A stretch of DNA of 64,000 nucleotides from Manduca sexta (Eukaryota > Arthropoda > Insecta > Lepidoptera > Sphingidae). The stretch is from the NCBI RefSeq assembly GCF_014839805.1, contig NC_051131.1, positions 9,908,913 through 9,972,912 on the forward strand, given 5' to 3'. Positions 1 through 13,676 of the stretch are shown here, one piece after another (position 1 is the stretch's first letter; the number at the start of each line of letters is the position of its first letter). A model generated the notes under the pieces. The model did not search any database. It was not told the origin of the DNA and worked only from the letters and a program-made list of their open reading frames with translations. The position numbers and the translations under genes are program-made.

Positions 1-17
1 GCACACACACACACACA
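1..17. repeat. (CA)n microsatellite at window edge
   Basis: The first 17 bases alternate CA and then run into AT-rich DNA. The array is cut by the window edge, so its full length is unknown. Confidence 0.8.
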
Positions 18-2262
18 AATTAATAATTTTTTATTTTGTTTTTGTATTTTATATTTTTTTTTTATTTAACAAACTTTTGGATACATATTACTGGATATTT
101 TTAAATATGTTATTGGTGTGAAGGAGCTAAGTATTCTGACATTATTCTATGAGACAAATTGTATGATTGTAAATAGTTTTAATGTAGTCAGAAATGCTTT
201 GAAAACGAAAATAATGTATTACAAGGCACACCTCTTTGATACATCAAGCTAAATTAGATTATAAATAAAAAACAGTGGTCCCAAAAACAATAGTCATAAT
301 ATATTTAAATGAAGTCATTATTTTATTAATAAAACTTTCATTAAATAAAATTTATGGCCACTACGTTAAAAATAAAAGATAATAACGAAGTATTTTCAGT
401 TACATAGACCATTTACAACTTTATATTTTTTTCATAAAGATTCAAGATCTTATGGACTGGAAACGTGCTCAAGTGGGACAGCCGAAAGGCCAATCGAATC
501 ACACGTAAAAGACATTTGTTTTGGCAAAGTTTCAATAAATGGCAAAACTGCGGATAGATCAGAATGACTAGATTCACCGTGAGCATTCTTAACTCAACTT
601 TGTTATTAAACGGTAAGAATGGAAGAGATTTTCTTATTTAACATCAAGATTTTTAGACTAAAATATCTACTTTAATTATTTTCCTTATAATTAAATGTAT
701 CTGTAAGATTATCAGGTTGAATATTGAAAGTAATTAACTGAGAAGAAAAACGACAAATGTTTAAGTAAGATTTATTGTAATTTTTTTTAAGTAATGATAT
801 TTCTTCTGATCATTCAAATACATTTTTTCTAGAAATCATATTATCTAGTCCTAAATATATTAAATGATATTTCCTAAATCGTAAATAAAGAAAAGAAATT
901 TTACTAAATTTTATATCTAATAATAATTTCACTTTCAACAAACATTCACTCTACAAAATCTCTTATGTGAAAATAACATGAAAATTTTTAAAATAACTAG
1001 ATAACAATTTATTATTCTATTATAAGTGCTATCCCTTTCTTACGCCCGTAACATTATTCCCGATTACGTCACAACACACTATTGCATCTCTTTTATTTGT
1101 TTTACATTTAGACCTTCCGCGTAACTTTAAAGGTTTTTGTTTTTCGGGATTTTTAATTTTGATAATCCTTTCTGGGCTAAATTTTAAATCAAAACAATTT
1201 TGATAAAAATACTTTTTAAAAATGAATTAACTAACCTATTCCCAATTATTGTCATGTAGCCATTGTACATAAACACTAATCCTATACCACACACACGGGA
1301 TAGTAAATAATCAAATCAGTTTGATTTATTAGTTTAAGCCGCCACGCTTATTAAACTGCATCAGGCAGGACCAATGTGATTGTGTCCGCCTCTGTGGTGG
1401 CTTCTAAGTAAATGCATTAGCTCTACGTGTTTGCCTATTGATCTATATGCACCGTTTTTAACTCCTATATCTACAGGTGTATATGCAAACTCGATTTAGG
1501 TATTATGTAGGAATCCAAATGGATTAATGGTTTATTTAATGATATTTATAAACTGAAAAACGTGGCCCTGTGTGATATATACATTTGAGATTTTATTTGT
1601 ATGGTAATAGATATGCTTTTTGTTTAATTGAAATAATTGGTTTGATTGATGTTTTAGGAAAATCCTCTTTATAGGAATTTGTATTAAATAAATTAAGTAA
1701 AATTTTACGAAACGAGTGGAGTTTTTACCTAAAAATCTTTTTAAAAATATTCGAATGATAGAGACTGTAGTTTAAAACTAGAAGGTTTTGGCAGAATTTC
1801 GAATAGCAATCACGATTTCAAAGACGTAGAACGTATAAAATTGTATTAGATGTGCAAAGCACGTGAGATCATGAAAAATATCTTGTAACAAGTACAATTT
1901 TATTATTGACTAGCTTTTGCTCGCGACTCTGTTAGTATTTTCCCGTATTAAAATGCACTATGCATTTTAGAAAAGAACTCTTAGTTACATTTTTATTTAA
2001 ATTCATTTACCAATTTAAGCGATAAATCACCAACGAACTTCGAAACCTCTTCATAAACTTTTCCATTATAACATTGGTAGGCTTATAATAATGTTACTAG
2101 CATCGGATTTAAGTTAGTTAATAGTATACGGTCTGGGAATAAACAAGTAATATATGAAGATTATAATAATATATTTTTATATAAACTTACTCTGTCAATG
2201 TTTATAAGATTTATCGACTTCTCAGACTTGACTAAACGTAAGCATCGTGATAAGAATCAGGA
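18..2262. other. AT-rich intergenic stretch, no gene seen
   Basis: No reading frame with splice sites or family resemblance was found here. A unique-looking, less AT-rich segment around 1320-1440 is the only compositional break. Confidence 0.5.
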
Positions 2263-2329
2263 TTGCTTAGTCAGGCTCGATTATTATCATTTCCTATGAC
2301 ATTTGCGTACAACGATGAAATCAACTGCG

Positions 2330-4140
2330 AGACTGTAGCAAAGGTGACAGGAAGCGGAGTGCAGCGGAGCGCGGCGAGCTGCGCTGACTCAGGGCCAAGC
2401 TTCTACCATTGTACCACGGCTTACTCTCATGCTTTTGTCGACTTTTTTACGAATGGTTACCGTTTTCTGATGGCTTCATCAAGGGTTAATAGATAACTTA
2501 TGACTTTTTTTACTACTTTATTTCTTTTTTCTGAGTTTTTTCCGTACTATATATTATATTGCCGATTTGAAAACCCGGTATTTATACATGTCATTTTTAA
2601 ATACGACAGAATGACAATTGTTGAAATACGAATAAACGTAAGCAACTTGAATAACGTTGTATTTCAAACAACTTTGAATGAACGTTAGCAGCATCGCAGT
2701 CATTAACGTGACGCACGAAAACTATCGTAGTTGACGCCTGCAATCGTATACACAATCGAGCAAACTCGTCCAACAAAGTTTACGCGAAACAATGGTAACA
2801 GTGCAATGCCGCGAGTAAGCGATTTGGCACATTGCGCTGGGTAGCGGGCGGGGCTGGGCCGCGGCATAATTACGTACCTACGAAATGTGAGCTGTCGTTT
2901 AAATCTTGCACTGCTTAAATTTGAAGCGAACTTCAGTAAGGCCGTGTTATTAATTTAATTTTGTTCACTGCGCAGTGGGGGGAATTTCTATTGTTTTTAC
3001 CGGCGAGGTGACGTTCCGCCGGTGCAATTTACAACGATTAGAGGCATGGTTAAAAAAATATTTTAATGCGAAGCGCTTTGACTTAAAATTACGTTTCTAA
3101 TTAATTTAGGTAAAAATTGCTTTGAATATTTTTTTTTATAAAATAGAATATTTTTAAGTATTTTAGGCGTCGGTGTGAACACTGCTTAATTTTATTCATC
3201 TCTGAAATATGCTATTAAAATGTATAGCGCCTTAATTTCATGAAGACAATATCTCACTTCTCATCTCCTATCACATAACCTGTCTATCGTAAAGTTGTAT
3301 GGAATGCTAATATTTTAAAACGTTACACCGATGATGTTGATATGGTTGAGAGTCCAATAAATTATTTTTTTTTATTATTAAGTAGATGTAATGAAATCTC
3401 GTACTTTTGTGCTCCCAAACCTTAAAAATACTATTACAATCAACTCAAAAGAAAGCAATTAAATACACCATATTTTCCCTCGCATTTTTTATAAATCGGT
3501 AATGGACCTCTCGATTACCAAACGCAAAATCGATTCAACAAATAACAATATCGGCGGAAACACAAAAGAATCAAATATAACGCTCCTTTGTTTCGTATAA
3601 TCGTATCAGGCAGACGCAGAATACAGATAAGCCCCTAAATGCAGTGAGGGCTGGAGAGGGCTATTGCTAGAATGCATTAGACTACCAAAGCTGAACAATT
3701 TAATGACGATTGACTATTCATACCACATTCGAACGGTTGACCGCTTTACTACTCTTGATTTAGAGTCTAATTATTCTGCGATCTCAGCCGTGGCGGACGC
3801 TCGCAGGGTACGTAATGAGAGAGGCGAGGCGGCGCGGCGGGGGACGCGCGGGACACGCTGCACGCGGGGCGCGGGGCGGGGGACGAACGGAGCGCGGGGA
3901 GCGGCCCGCCGGGGGGAGGCGAAATGCAAAATGTTGCAATTGCATTTTCCCGTCAGAAAAACAGCTTACACTAGCAAAAATAATTAAGAGTATTAGTGGA
4001 GTCGGCGAGCGCAGTGTCGCGCAGTAAATAGTCTGCTAAATACCCACCTACATTTATTGGCGCGGGGACTTTGGGAAGGCTGACGTAATGGCGGAAACAA
4101 TTTTGGCTTTTAAAACAGCTGTAGGGAGCTTTTGTTTATA
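2330..4140. promoter_or_regulatory. Cluster of GC/CpG-rich patches, possible orphan promoter or 5' region
   Basis: Three GC-rich blocks stand out in AT-rich DNA: about 2340-2400 (with an AP-1-like TGACTCA), about 2800-2870 (with a GC-box-like GGGCGGGGC) and about 3785-3925 (very CpG-dense). The last is followed by a CRE-like TGACGTAA at about 4081 and a TATAAA-type stretch near 4137. ORFs across 3664-4027 are low-complexity Arg/Gly/Ala translations of the GC-rich block and are not believable proteins. This could be the promoter or 5' exon of a gene outside the window. Neither direction nor start site can be fixed from sequence alone. Confidence 0.3.
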
Positions 4141-4384
4141 AATGCTTCCGCCGTCTGGGACTTCAGACTGTATAAATTACAAGTGCGTGTCTCTAAACGG
4201 CAATAGGTACAAGGACAAGGGAAGTGAATGTGTGTTAATGTTGCTTTATACCATTGTTCTGCACGAAAAATGCATCATTATTAGGATTTTTTTATTGGCA
4301 ACGAAGGGTTATCAAAATTACCACAGCACGTTACTAGCATTATCAAACTTTTTTTTTATTGCTTTCAATGACGAGACGAGCTTG

Positions 4385-4690
4385 CCGTTTGCCTGATGGT
4401 AAGCGATACAACCGCCCATACACAGTGGAAACACCATCCAACACCTTGAATTACAAAGTATTGTTTGGTATTTCACTGCGCTCGCCATCCTAAGACGTGA
4501 GATGTTAAGGCTCATTATGTCCAGTAGTTACACTGACTACAATGTCCTTCAAACCGGAACACAACAGTCACTACACACTGCTGCTTAGCGGCAGAAATAG
4601 ATATTGCGGTGGTACTTACCCAGGCGGACTCTCACATATGAGAGACCTAAGACCAGTAAACTGATTCCACTCGTACATAGATATCTTAGT
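4385..4690 (-). repeat. Lepidopteran SINE-like repeat, reverse orientation
   Basis: The segment is shared with 38163-38308 (opposite orientation, 5' part only) and its 3' end with 61960-62045. Diagnostic pieces are the 'gaaggacattgtag' core, 'gcctgggtaggtaccaccgc', and the tail 'cttaccatcaggc' with 'ggtgttggatggtgtttc'. It ends in an A-rich tail on the reverse strand. It is interspersed and non-coding. Confidence 0.7.
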
Positions 4691-7600
4691 ATTCATATCC
4701 TTATTATCATATTTACTTAAATTGTAAAACTATGAACTCGAAATCCTCGAGACGCCGATAAAGGCGAACACAACGATTGTATATTAATGTTGTTGCTGAT
4801 ACACACAAAACACCCGCCGCTTCCCACGGGGCTGTGTCCATCTATCTTCTTTCCCAGCAGACTACATACTTATCTCTGGCCTAGGGTTTCTTACAGTGTT
4901 TAACCATTCCGAATGCATCATTTGTCGGCTGTCACTGCGTAGCTTGACGAAGGTCTATTCGCCAACTAAACCGTAAAAAAGATAATCCCCCAATTAAATT
5001 GAACCACTGCCCGTGAAATTGTTTACCGTTTGAGGTAAAGATTTTTCAAATTACCTATGGAACAGAACGTTGTGTAAAAAATGTGAGCGCAATTTTATGG
5101 GTCGTGGAAAATGAATGTCTATGTAAAGAGGATGAGAATGTACGCGCAAATATGTAATAAAAGGCGAATCATCAAGAGCACTTACTAACATAACTTAGGA
5201 TCTTACTTATTGTGAAAAATCGTGAAGATGATTGGTAGACCTAAAATGCAAAACGCTGAACTGATTTGGATAAAATTTGGCAGTTCAATCAATCAGTCTA
5301 TCTCCGACTACTGCTAAACGTAGGTCTCCCCAAGTGAGCGCCAACCATCCCAAAATTTGGCACTTAGAACTAATTCTGGATCAACATATCTACATTTCAT
5401 CCCAGAAAAGAAAAATGTAGGACCATTTTTTATTTGTTGCATTAATAGGCAAACGATACGAGACGTCCGCCTGATGATAAGCAGCCCATGGACTAAAGCA
5501 ATGCTAAAGGCATAGCCAAGCCATTGCCTACTTTTATTGTGGGAAGGGTCTTACAAAACTGCGGTTAAGATCGCTTGATTAATATTTCCTTTATCGTACG
5601 TTTACTAATTTTACGTATTTTAGCGGTGAAAAATAGCATATAGGTATGTTTATCCGTGACAGGTTTTCTATCCAAATATTTTTGATTTATAGGCTTGTAT
5701 GAAATCAAAATATCAGCTAGTTTTAAACTAATCAAATGACCATTCGCTAGGTCACATTCGACACGCGTTTTATTTAGTACATCTAGTTCACAAATAAATA
5801 CATGCATTTATAATATACCAATATTTATTTCGAATATGTGCTCAACTTTTCTGAGTTATTACCGCAGGGAAACCACTTTTAAATCCCACGTCAGTCCAGG
5901 GAACCGTGGTAAGTATGAAGGGGTTACCAGCCTTCTATGCATCCGACAAAATCTCTGTAGTAGCCTTTGCCGACGCATTAGAAGCGGCTCCGTGGTACCA
6001 TATGGCATTACTTCATATCACTAACGGAACAGCCTAGAATTTAAGAACTTAGTTCCTTATCCAATTTATACGAGGCCTACAGAAACCTTGAAGCCCACGG
6101 GTTTTATTCTCCCTGAGGGAAGTATTGTCAAATATCTTTACTAAGTGCTCATCAACGTTTCGTGCTTCTAAATTTGCTAGTTTAGGCTGTATGTTCTATA
6201 CTACTCTTTCAGTATTTAGAACTATATTACTTTAGAAGACGCTATATAGTTGCTAAAAAAACTATAAAGCTATGAGTATGAGTTTACTACATTTTACGTT
6301 TAAAACAAAGTGCAATAGACGACCCTATTGCCATACAAATGTAACGAAACACACAGCACTAAATCTCGACAAATCATAAAGACTAACCTGGCCATTCCAT
6401 AAAACCACCAACACATCTGCCTTCTAGAACCGAGTGATAAATTTATATGAGACACGTAAACTATCTATATTGAATCTAGACTCGGTTTAGAAAATCCAAT
6501 ATCCTTGAGGTTGGTTTTTTATTATCTCCATCAATACATCAAGTGACAGACATGTGTCCCGTAGAATCCGGAGTCAGTCACACGACAATGGCAGTGAGGT
6601 TCCGCGGGAGAAATCCACCGTGTCAGCAAACGTGTTCAAATTGCGAATGCATTCCGAGTTTGTGCTCGTGATTCGATACTGATGTTTGGGATTATGAGTT
6701 TTAATGACATTGTTTTCCTATAATATATAGAGAGATATTGATTATATGCATTAATATCGGAAACTTATAAATAGATCTAATTAAGCAAAATGTAGTTACA
6801 GATAATGTCAATTAATATCGAAGAGTAATCGAGCATTTTCCTCGGCAACTCTGAAACACCTTCACTATAGATTCCCCTTGGTTAAAGACAGCTACCGTGA
6901 AATCAGTATTATATTAATCAAGATTAGTTATATATTAAGCTAGAAATCCGAACCACCACCCATTTCGAACATCTTGAAATTGTTTCTGCAAACGCAATAT
7001 TCTCAAAACCAACTCGACTTGAGCGTATTTGTACACATATGAGCATTACCGACACGTCCACAATTGAATTGCAATTTACTAACATCTTTTAGACATTGCT
7101 TTGATTGCCATCGAGTTTAATACGACAATTTTATTAAAGTTCTAATACGAAAACATCAAAGCGAACGACTTGGCAGAGATGAACATTGCTGGCTGCGGCC
7201 CAACCCTTCCAGAAGAGATCGACACAAAGTGGTCGCACCGTTTACCGCCTTCATTTGGCAATCTTTCACTGCATAGTAATGTGCATTCAATTCATGTTAC
7301 ATTATTGTATCCCTTGAATATTTTACGTGCTCGCTCACGTTCATGCATTACATTTGATAATAAGTCGGTAAAGTTACGCTCGCTTTGATGCGTGCCAATT
7401 ATTTTGCGATCACAAAGCAAATGTGATGTTTACGTCAAAAATTAATTTGTGTTAGTTGCAATTAATATGCAATAATTTCTCAGTAGAACGGCTTGAATGG
7501 GTATTTGTTTAATAACTCGGCTAACAAGTAAATTATTATTCATGTAATTTACGATATTGTATATTGAGACTGCTGCAAATTACTTTTTTAATTGATGTAT

Positions 7601-8824
7601 TTTGACTTCTGTTAGGGGCTCTGTCCACGTTTGTCTCTTCCCAGGGTAAAAATCAGCCTGTATAGTATTCAGATTATATATAATAATACAGCTTCTTATT
7701 TGTGACCTTTTTAGAAGTAGAGCAATAGTTTTTAAATAAGTACGCTCGAACAAACAAATCTGTTACCTCCATAACTATTTACAGTTGGAATTACATAACT
7801 GTATTAATACAATTATGTTCAAATAAAAGTTATATAGTTATTATAACAAAAACAATTCCAATTGTACTAATTAGTTGTTAGAAATAGCGAATTTTAAATT
7901 CAGTCATAATAAAAGTTGAGAAACGACTTTGGCAATGTTTGCGCTCATTACATTTATTGAATGGCAAAACATCGAAGCCCCGGGCATTGCAGATTAGATT
8001 GACCAGTTAATTCCACTGATAACTGTTGATATGTGGTAGTAATAGGCGAGCCAAATTAATAATGGAATAATGCGTTATAAAGATCTGATAATTTTCTGAT
8101 TAACGAAAACATTTCCAGATATGATCATGTCTGAATTTACATAGAATACGTAGGCAAGGGTGCAACTACCCAAGATCACTTGAGCTGCCAAGTTTATTCA
8201 CATCTCTATAGCTATGACAAATAATGTAATTTTTTTTTACCAGGCCTCGGGAAAGTGGCTTTACTGCACCTGATGTTAACCGAAGTGAAGCTGAAAGAAA
8301 GTGCGGACCGGCAAAAGATATAAGCATCCCCGGACAGTCAGCAGTCATGGCGATGCATAATTGCTTCTTCACGCTCCGTTTGAAACACTCCAAGTATAGG
8401 AAGGAGTGAACATGTATGCTGGCAACCCATTCCACATGGTGGTGCGACACCGCTATGAGTTTCCGAACCTTTTGGTGCGCGCCGAGATGGAAGACACTAA
8501 CAATCTGCGGTTCTGCAAGCCAGCACGTGTGGTTCCGGAAAGGAAATATGAGAAAGGGATAAGATTGAATAATTCTTCAGAGTTCCCCTGCTTCCTGTTC
8601 TTGCACCTGTGCAACGAGAGCCAAAGTCTATATATGGGACTGTATAGATTGGCAAATATATACCGGAGAATAAAATTTTCAGTGTTCCTCAATCCATTGC
8701 AAAAGGGTGTTATCCGCAACTTTATAATGGGTAAGAAGTTAGGAATCCCTGCATTAGCAAACATACTAGATATGCTACAAAACCGAGACTTTTCTATAAG
8801 AATACGATAAGCATTATTGTATTA
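4691..8824. other. Gene-free interval with short repeat pieces
   Basis: I see no supported gene. A repeat fragment near 5425-5550 ('gtccgcctgatgataagcag') resembles SINE 3' ends. The interval 7080-7450 is unique, non-repetitive and rich in homeodomain-type ATTA cores, so it could be regulatory. A 134-codon plus-strand ORF at 8406-8810 overlaps an antisense ORF at 8166-8450. Neither matches a family I know, and neither has convincing splice or start context. Confidence 0.45.
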
Positions 8825-10126
8825 AGGTCAGGTGGGGCAAGTGCGCCGACGGGGTAAGTGCACCTACCCTAAAAAAATCGAGAACTATTGATGTTATACA
8901 ATTACCGCAATCTTACATCTATGCTACTAACTGAAATACAGCTCCACTAAAAAACATATATGGCTATGTTCATTTTAATACGATTTATTCGCCATTTTAT
9001 TTTAAGTGTCATTTAGACCGGTAAACCGAGATGACCCCGTGAAAGATAACATCAAATATGTCAAGATATTTAACATATTTCTGTAAACCAGTAAGGTGAA
9101 TACATAGTTCAAACCTTTTATTTTAACTTCCTGCCTGAATTTTATTTATATATACTAAAATAAAGGATTTTTTAGCAATGCGAAAAAATGTACCTAAAAA
9201 TTGTCGAGTAAGGCAAGTGCGCCACAGTTAATAGTCGTATGGCGCACTTGCCCCTGATCCATATATAACCAACCTTTTTTGAGAATAAGTTTTACTAATA
9301 GGAATTATTATTATTAAAATATTATACTTAACAGCAGAATTTTTTGTACTCAAGGTATTTTGTTTTGAGCCGACTTAAATAAAAGGGCGTATTAGTTAAT
9401 TCGTTTTTACAAAAGAAAAACTGAAATACCTTGGTCTAGAGCAACTTTACGTGAATAGGTTGCAACTGTTCGATCAGGCACGTTATCTGGATATAATGCA
9501 GCTAAAACATATCAAATGTCATAAGGCCAAATTCTAAGTAATTGAGTTATAACGCATTCAAAATTGTTAATTCCTACATTTTTGTATGTTTTTTTAGTTT
9601 TTAGAAATAAAATGAATTTTATATTAGGGCTACCATTTTTTATTCCAACATATCCACACACAAAACTCTAACATAGCAAAAAATTATATATCAAAAAAAA
9701 ATCTAAAAATGTTTTCAAGCCCTGATTTACATATATATGGCGCACTTACCCCGAATTTGATTTGACAGCCATAGTTTGTTATAATATTGAGTGATTAAAA
9801 ATTATCCAAGAGCAATGCGAGTAAAACTTATTTCTCTATGGACTAAAGTGAGTGTTTACTTTATAATGTTTCATATTGGCGTTTTTTTACACAGGCGCAC
9901 TTACCCCATTTCCGGAGGCAAGTGCGCCTACTACCATTTTTTTTTACTTTGAGCAAAATATTATTAATTTATGGTCCGATTTCCTTGAATGGCTATAGGT
10001 TGTTATCACAAAATACCAAATATTATTAAATTAATAAAATTACATTCTTAAGTCAGCACAAAAAGAAATTATTTTGCATTGAATCCAGCTATGAAAATTT
10101 TATGGCGCACTTCCCCCGACTGACCT
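8825..10126. mobile_element. Non-autonomous TIR element, copy 1 (1.3 kb)
   Basis: The ends are inverted: AGGTCAGGTGGGGCAAGTG on the left mirrors CACTTCCCCCGACTGACCT on the right. The element is flanked by TA on both sides (8823-8824 and 10127-10128), as for a Tc1/mariner-type target duplication. Inside, the terminal motif GGCAAGTGCGCC recurs as inverted pairs near 9213/9240 and 9894/9917, plus a single at about 9738. It has no transposase ORF. A second copy lies at 36850-38061 and is nearly identical apart from a deletion corresponding to about 9600-9690. Confidence 0.85.
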
Positions 10127-10605
10127 TATATGCTTATAATACTGAACGATCACTGTCCTTAAAGTATATACATAGGTACTAGACAGCCAACATACGAAGG
10201 CAGTATGCCTTGAAAAAAAATATTTGAACATCGTCGCTACAACTTGCAAATGAATGAAGAGGTTTAGTCTTACTCGGTCGATGTCATCGTCATCACTAAA
10301 ATCTTCAGTGATAATATGCTCAAGATATCAAAGTTTCTTAACAACTTTAACAATTTCTTAACCTTTACAACTTGACCATTGAAATATACATTTAGGACAT
10401 TTTATAGTTCAGTCTTATCGGTGCGTGCACAAATATATTAGGTAATCATATTATATTAAATTGGCGTTTCGTCGTACTGGCCACTTTAATCCGAAATATC
10501 TCCTGTTTGGTTAAGAATTCCAAATTCAAATTTATAAATGCATTTAACAGGTACATTCGAATTTCGAAAACAGTCATTAATTTGTTTTTTTCCTGATTAT
10601 GGATA

Positions 10606-11494
10606 ACTAGCTTTCGCCCGCGGCTCCGCCCGCGTTATAAAGTTTTTCAGGCTAAAGTTTTCCGTTATAAGAGTAGTAGTTTCCCGGGAGCCTATGTTCA
10701 TCCCAGGGTCCCAAACTGTCTCCATACCAAATTTCATCTTAATACTTTGGGTAGTTTTTGAGTTTAAGACGTTCAGGCAGACAGATGCAGCGGGGGACTT
10801 TCTTTTATAATATATTTTTTAGAACTTTTTAAGAGAAACAATCCCGTCATACATCATTGTTGCATAACTTTAACCGTTTACGCAGCGCACGCAACGGAAG
10901 CTCTAAAAACTAATAATTTTTCCCCGTTTTTGCAACATGTATCATTACTGCTCCGCTCCTATTGGTCATAGCGTGATGATATATAGCCTATAGCACTCCG
11001 GGAACAAAGGGCTATCCAACATAAAAAGATTTTTTCATTTCAAACCGGTAGTTCCTGAGATTAGCCATTACTGCTCCGCTCCTTTTGGTCATAGCGTGAT
11101 GATATATAACTTTGAGCACTCTACTCTCTCACTACAAACAAAGGACTATTCAACACAAAAATAATTTCTCAGTTCGAATCGGTAGTTCCTGAGATTAGCC
11201 ATTACTGCTCCGCTCCTATTGGGTAATGCGTGATGATATATAGCCTATAGCACTCCACGAACAAAGGGCTATCCAACGCAAAAAGATTTTTTCAGTTTGG
11301 ACCGGTAGTTCCTGAGATTAGCCATTACTGCTCCGCTCCTATTGGGTATAGCGTGATGATATATAGCCTATAGCACTCCACAAATAAAGGGCTATCCAGC
11401 GCAAAAACAATTTTTCAGTTTGGACCGGTAGTTCCTGAGATTAGCGCGTTCAAACAAACAAACAAACTCTTCAGCTTTATATAATAGTATAGAT
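10606..11494 (+). mobile_element. Tandem-monomer element, copy A
   Basis: It starts near the common lepidopteran head 'ctagctttcgcccgcggc' and contains 'cagacagatgcagcggggg'. It then carries four ~123-bp monomers and ends in an AAAC run followed by 'tatataatagtatagat'. Copies B (12795-13703) and C (60641-61430) share the same head, middle and tail. There is no coding capacity. The class is uncertain; it behaves like a non-autonomous repeat with an internal satellite. Confidence 0.75.
10944..11445 (+). repeat. Four tandem ~123-bp monomers
   Basis: Monomers begin 'attactgctccgctcc' at 10944, 11067, 11201 and 11323 and each ends 'gttcctgagattagc'. The spacings are 123, 134 and 122 bp. The second monomer carries the extra sequence. 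Confidence 0.9.
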
Positions 11495-11860
11495 GGCGAA
11501 TTAAAGGCTATTGTGGAAGCGGATCCATCGCAAACCAGTTGAGGGTTAACTGCAGGCTTCGGTGTGAGTGATAAAACTGTTTTAATCGACTTGAACCAAA
11601 TCGGGGAACTAAAAAAACTTGAAAAGTGGGTACCTGATGAATTAGGTAAGTGAATCAAACCAATAATTACGGGTCGAATGCTGCTCTACATTGCTCAACC
11701 GACTCAATAATGAAGGGACTTTAAATCAAATTAATACCCGTGATGAAAAGTGGATCCTGTACGATAATCAGAAGCACTCGTCGCAATGCCTGAATCCTGG
11801 AGAATCAGCCAAATCCTGCCAAGCGGGTGACCTGGTTGCACCTCTGCGTACTTCTTCGGA
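11495..11860 (+). pseudogene. Decayed mariner-family transposase fragment
   Basis: In changing frames this stretch reads as pieces of a mariner transposase: an N-terminal helix-turn-helix-like part ('ELKAIVEADPSQTS', then a stop), 'KKLEKWVPDEL', and the catalytic-region motif 'RDEKWILYDNQKHSS' followed by 'LNPGESAKSCQAG'. In the family, the Asp in 'DEKW' is one of the catalytic acids. Several stops and frameshifts are visible and the C-terminal third is missing, so it is a relic. It begins immediately after the end of the tandem-monomer element. Confidence 0.8.
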
Positions 11861-12794
11861 GATAAAGACAATGTGTATTTGTTTTGTATTTTAAACAAGG
11901 CACGATCAGTGACAGTTCTTGCCGTGATTTACGTCATGAATTCGCGTGCAATTGTGGAACGGGCATAAGTGATTAACTCGTTCAAAAACAACATCGGTAA
12001 TGCCGACGGATATAATTTTTAATAAAATTTTGTTTCGTTTTTTAATTATTTAAATTCCGATCCGGCAATAAAATGTTGCTTTTTTGTACTTACTTGTCAC
12101 TTGAGAGTTTTTCGTCGTATGTAAATAAATATTTTTCTTATAACGCCTTTTTAGTCTTAATTGGTTGAGTACTGGCTCAACGTCAACAACCGGGAACTCT
12201 TTCATTTGCTGGGATTGACGTCATCAGCTACACCCAGCATTTGGTCTCATTATAAAAACTAACATAGCAACTTAGATTAACGATATAAATGAAAATACGA
12301 TAATCAATCAGCATTGTTTTTATTAATAATTAAATATATACTTATTTCACAAATAAATAAGTAAACAATTTAAACAATTGGAATGTTTATAATTTATCAT
12401 AATAAATCGAACAACTGTAATCGTGATATGTGAGCACAATAGCTATCGTTACTACAGCGTTATTGCTATAATTATTTGTACATTTCAATTATATAATTAC
12501 CAAGAAAACTGCAAATTATTGCATAACGATATAACGCTAAATTGAATAATAACGTTACAATAGCAGCTCCATTAACTACATAACAATAGTAATTTAATAT
12601 TTTTCTAATGACTGAACATAATGAATGACTTATAAGGCTTGAATTTCATATTGTGTTCATTTTATTTACATAAGTTACTCAAGTAAGTCGCGTAAATGAT
12701 TTCATTTATTTATTTAATTTTAAATATGATATATACATAGGTGGACTTCATGTCTTATGCATATCTTGTAGTCTACATTTGGATTATATACTTT
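11861..12794. other. AT-rich spacer, nothing recognised
   Basis: No gene or clear repeat boundary was found between the mariner relic and element copy B. Confidence 0.5.
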
Positions 12795-13125
12795 ACTAGC
12801 TTTTGCTCGCGGCTCCGCCCGCGTTATAAAGTTTTTCAGGCTAAAGGTTTCCGTTATAAAAATAGTAGTTTCCCGGGAGCCTATGTTCTTCCCAGGGTCT
12901 CAAACTGTCTCCATACCAAATTTCATCTTAATACGTTAGGTAGTTTTTGAGTTTAACACGTTAAGGCAGACAGATGCAGCGGGGGACTTTTGTTATATTA
13001 TTTAGAACTTTTTAAGTGAAACAATCCCGTCATACATCATTGTTGCATAACTTTAACCGTTTACGCAGCGCAGGCAACGGAAGCTCTCAAAACTCATAAT
13101 TTTCCCCGTTTTTGCAACATGTTTC

Positions 13126-13618
13126 ATTACTGCTCCGCTCCTATTGGTCATAGCATGATGATATATAGCCTATATATAGCACTCCAGGAACAAAGGGCTA
13201 TCCAACACAAAAAGATTTTTTCAGTTCAAACCGGTAGTTCCTGAGATTAGCCATTACTGCCCCGCTCCTATTGGGTATAGCGTGATGATATATAGCCTAT
13301 AGCACTCCACGAACAAAGGGCTATCCAACGCAAAAGAATTTTTCAGTTTGGACCGGTAGTTCCTGAGATTAGCCATTACTGCCCCGCTCCTATTGGGTAT
13401 AGCGTGATGATATATAGCCTATAGCACTCCACGAACAAAGGGCTATCCAACGCAAAAGAATTTTTCAGTTTGGACCGGTAGTTCCTGAGATTAGCCATTA
13501 CTGCCCCGCTCCTATTGGGTATAGCGTGATGATATATAGCCTATAGCACTCCACGAACAAAGGGCTATCCAACGCAAAAAGAATTTTTCAGTTTGGACCG
13601 GTAGTTCCTGAGATTAGC
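13126..13618 (+). repeat. Four tandem ~123-bp monomers, copy B
   Basis: Monomers start at 13126, 13253, 13374 and 13497 (spacings 127, 121 and 123). Units 2-4 carry 'ctgccccgctcctattggg' in place of 'ctgctccgc', showing they expanded from one variant. Confidence 0.9.
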
Positions 13619-13623
13619 GCGTT

Positions 13624-13676
13624 CAAACAAACAAACAAACAAACAAACAAACAAACAAACAAACAAACAAACAAAC
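13624..13676 (+). repeat. (AAAC)n microsatellite
   Basis: About thirteen CAAA units occur just 3' of the monomer array. The equivalent site in copy A (about 11450) has only three, so the tract has expanded in this copy. Confidence 0.9.

Noticed and set aside
3664..4027. Two overlapping Arg/Gly/Ala-rich ORFs
   Set aside because: They are translations of a CpG-rich block in two frames, low complexity, with no splice or family support.
6548..6672. Short Cys-rich open frame ('NPPCQQTCSNCECIPSLCS') that could be a small peptide exon
   Set aside because: Fewer than 45 codons, no signal peptide or partner exon, and no pattern matching a known peptide family.
10944..13618. Regular repeats resembling a CRISPR array
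   Set aside because: Monomers are ~123 bp, directly adjacent without unique spacers, in an animal genome; they are an internal satellite of a dispersed element.
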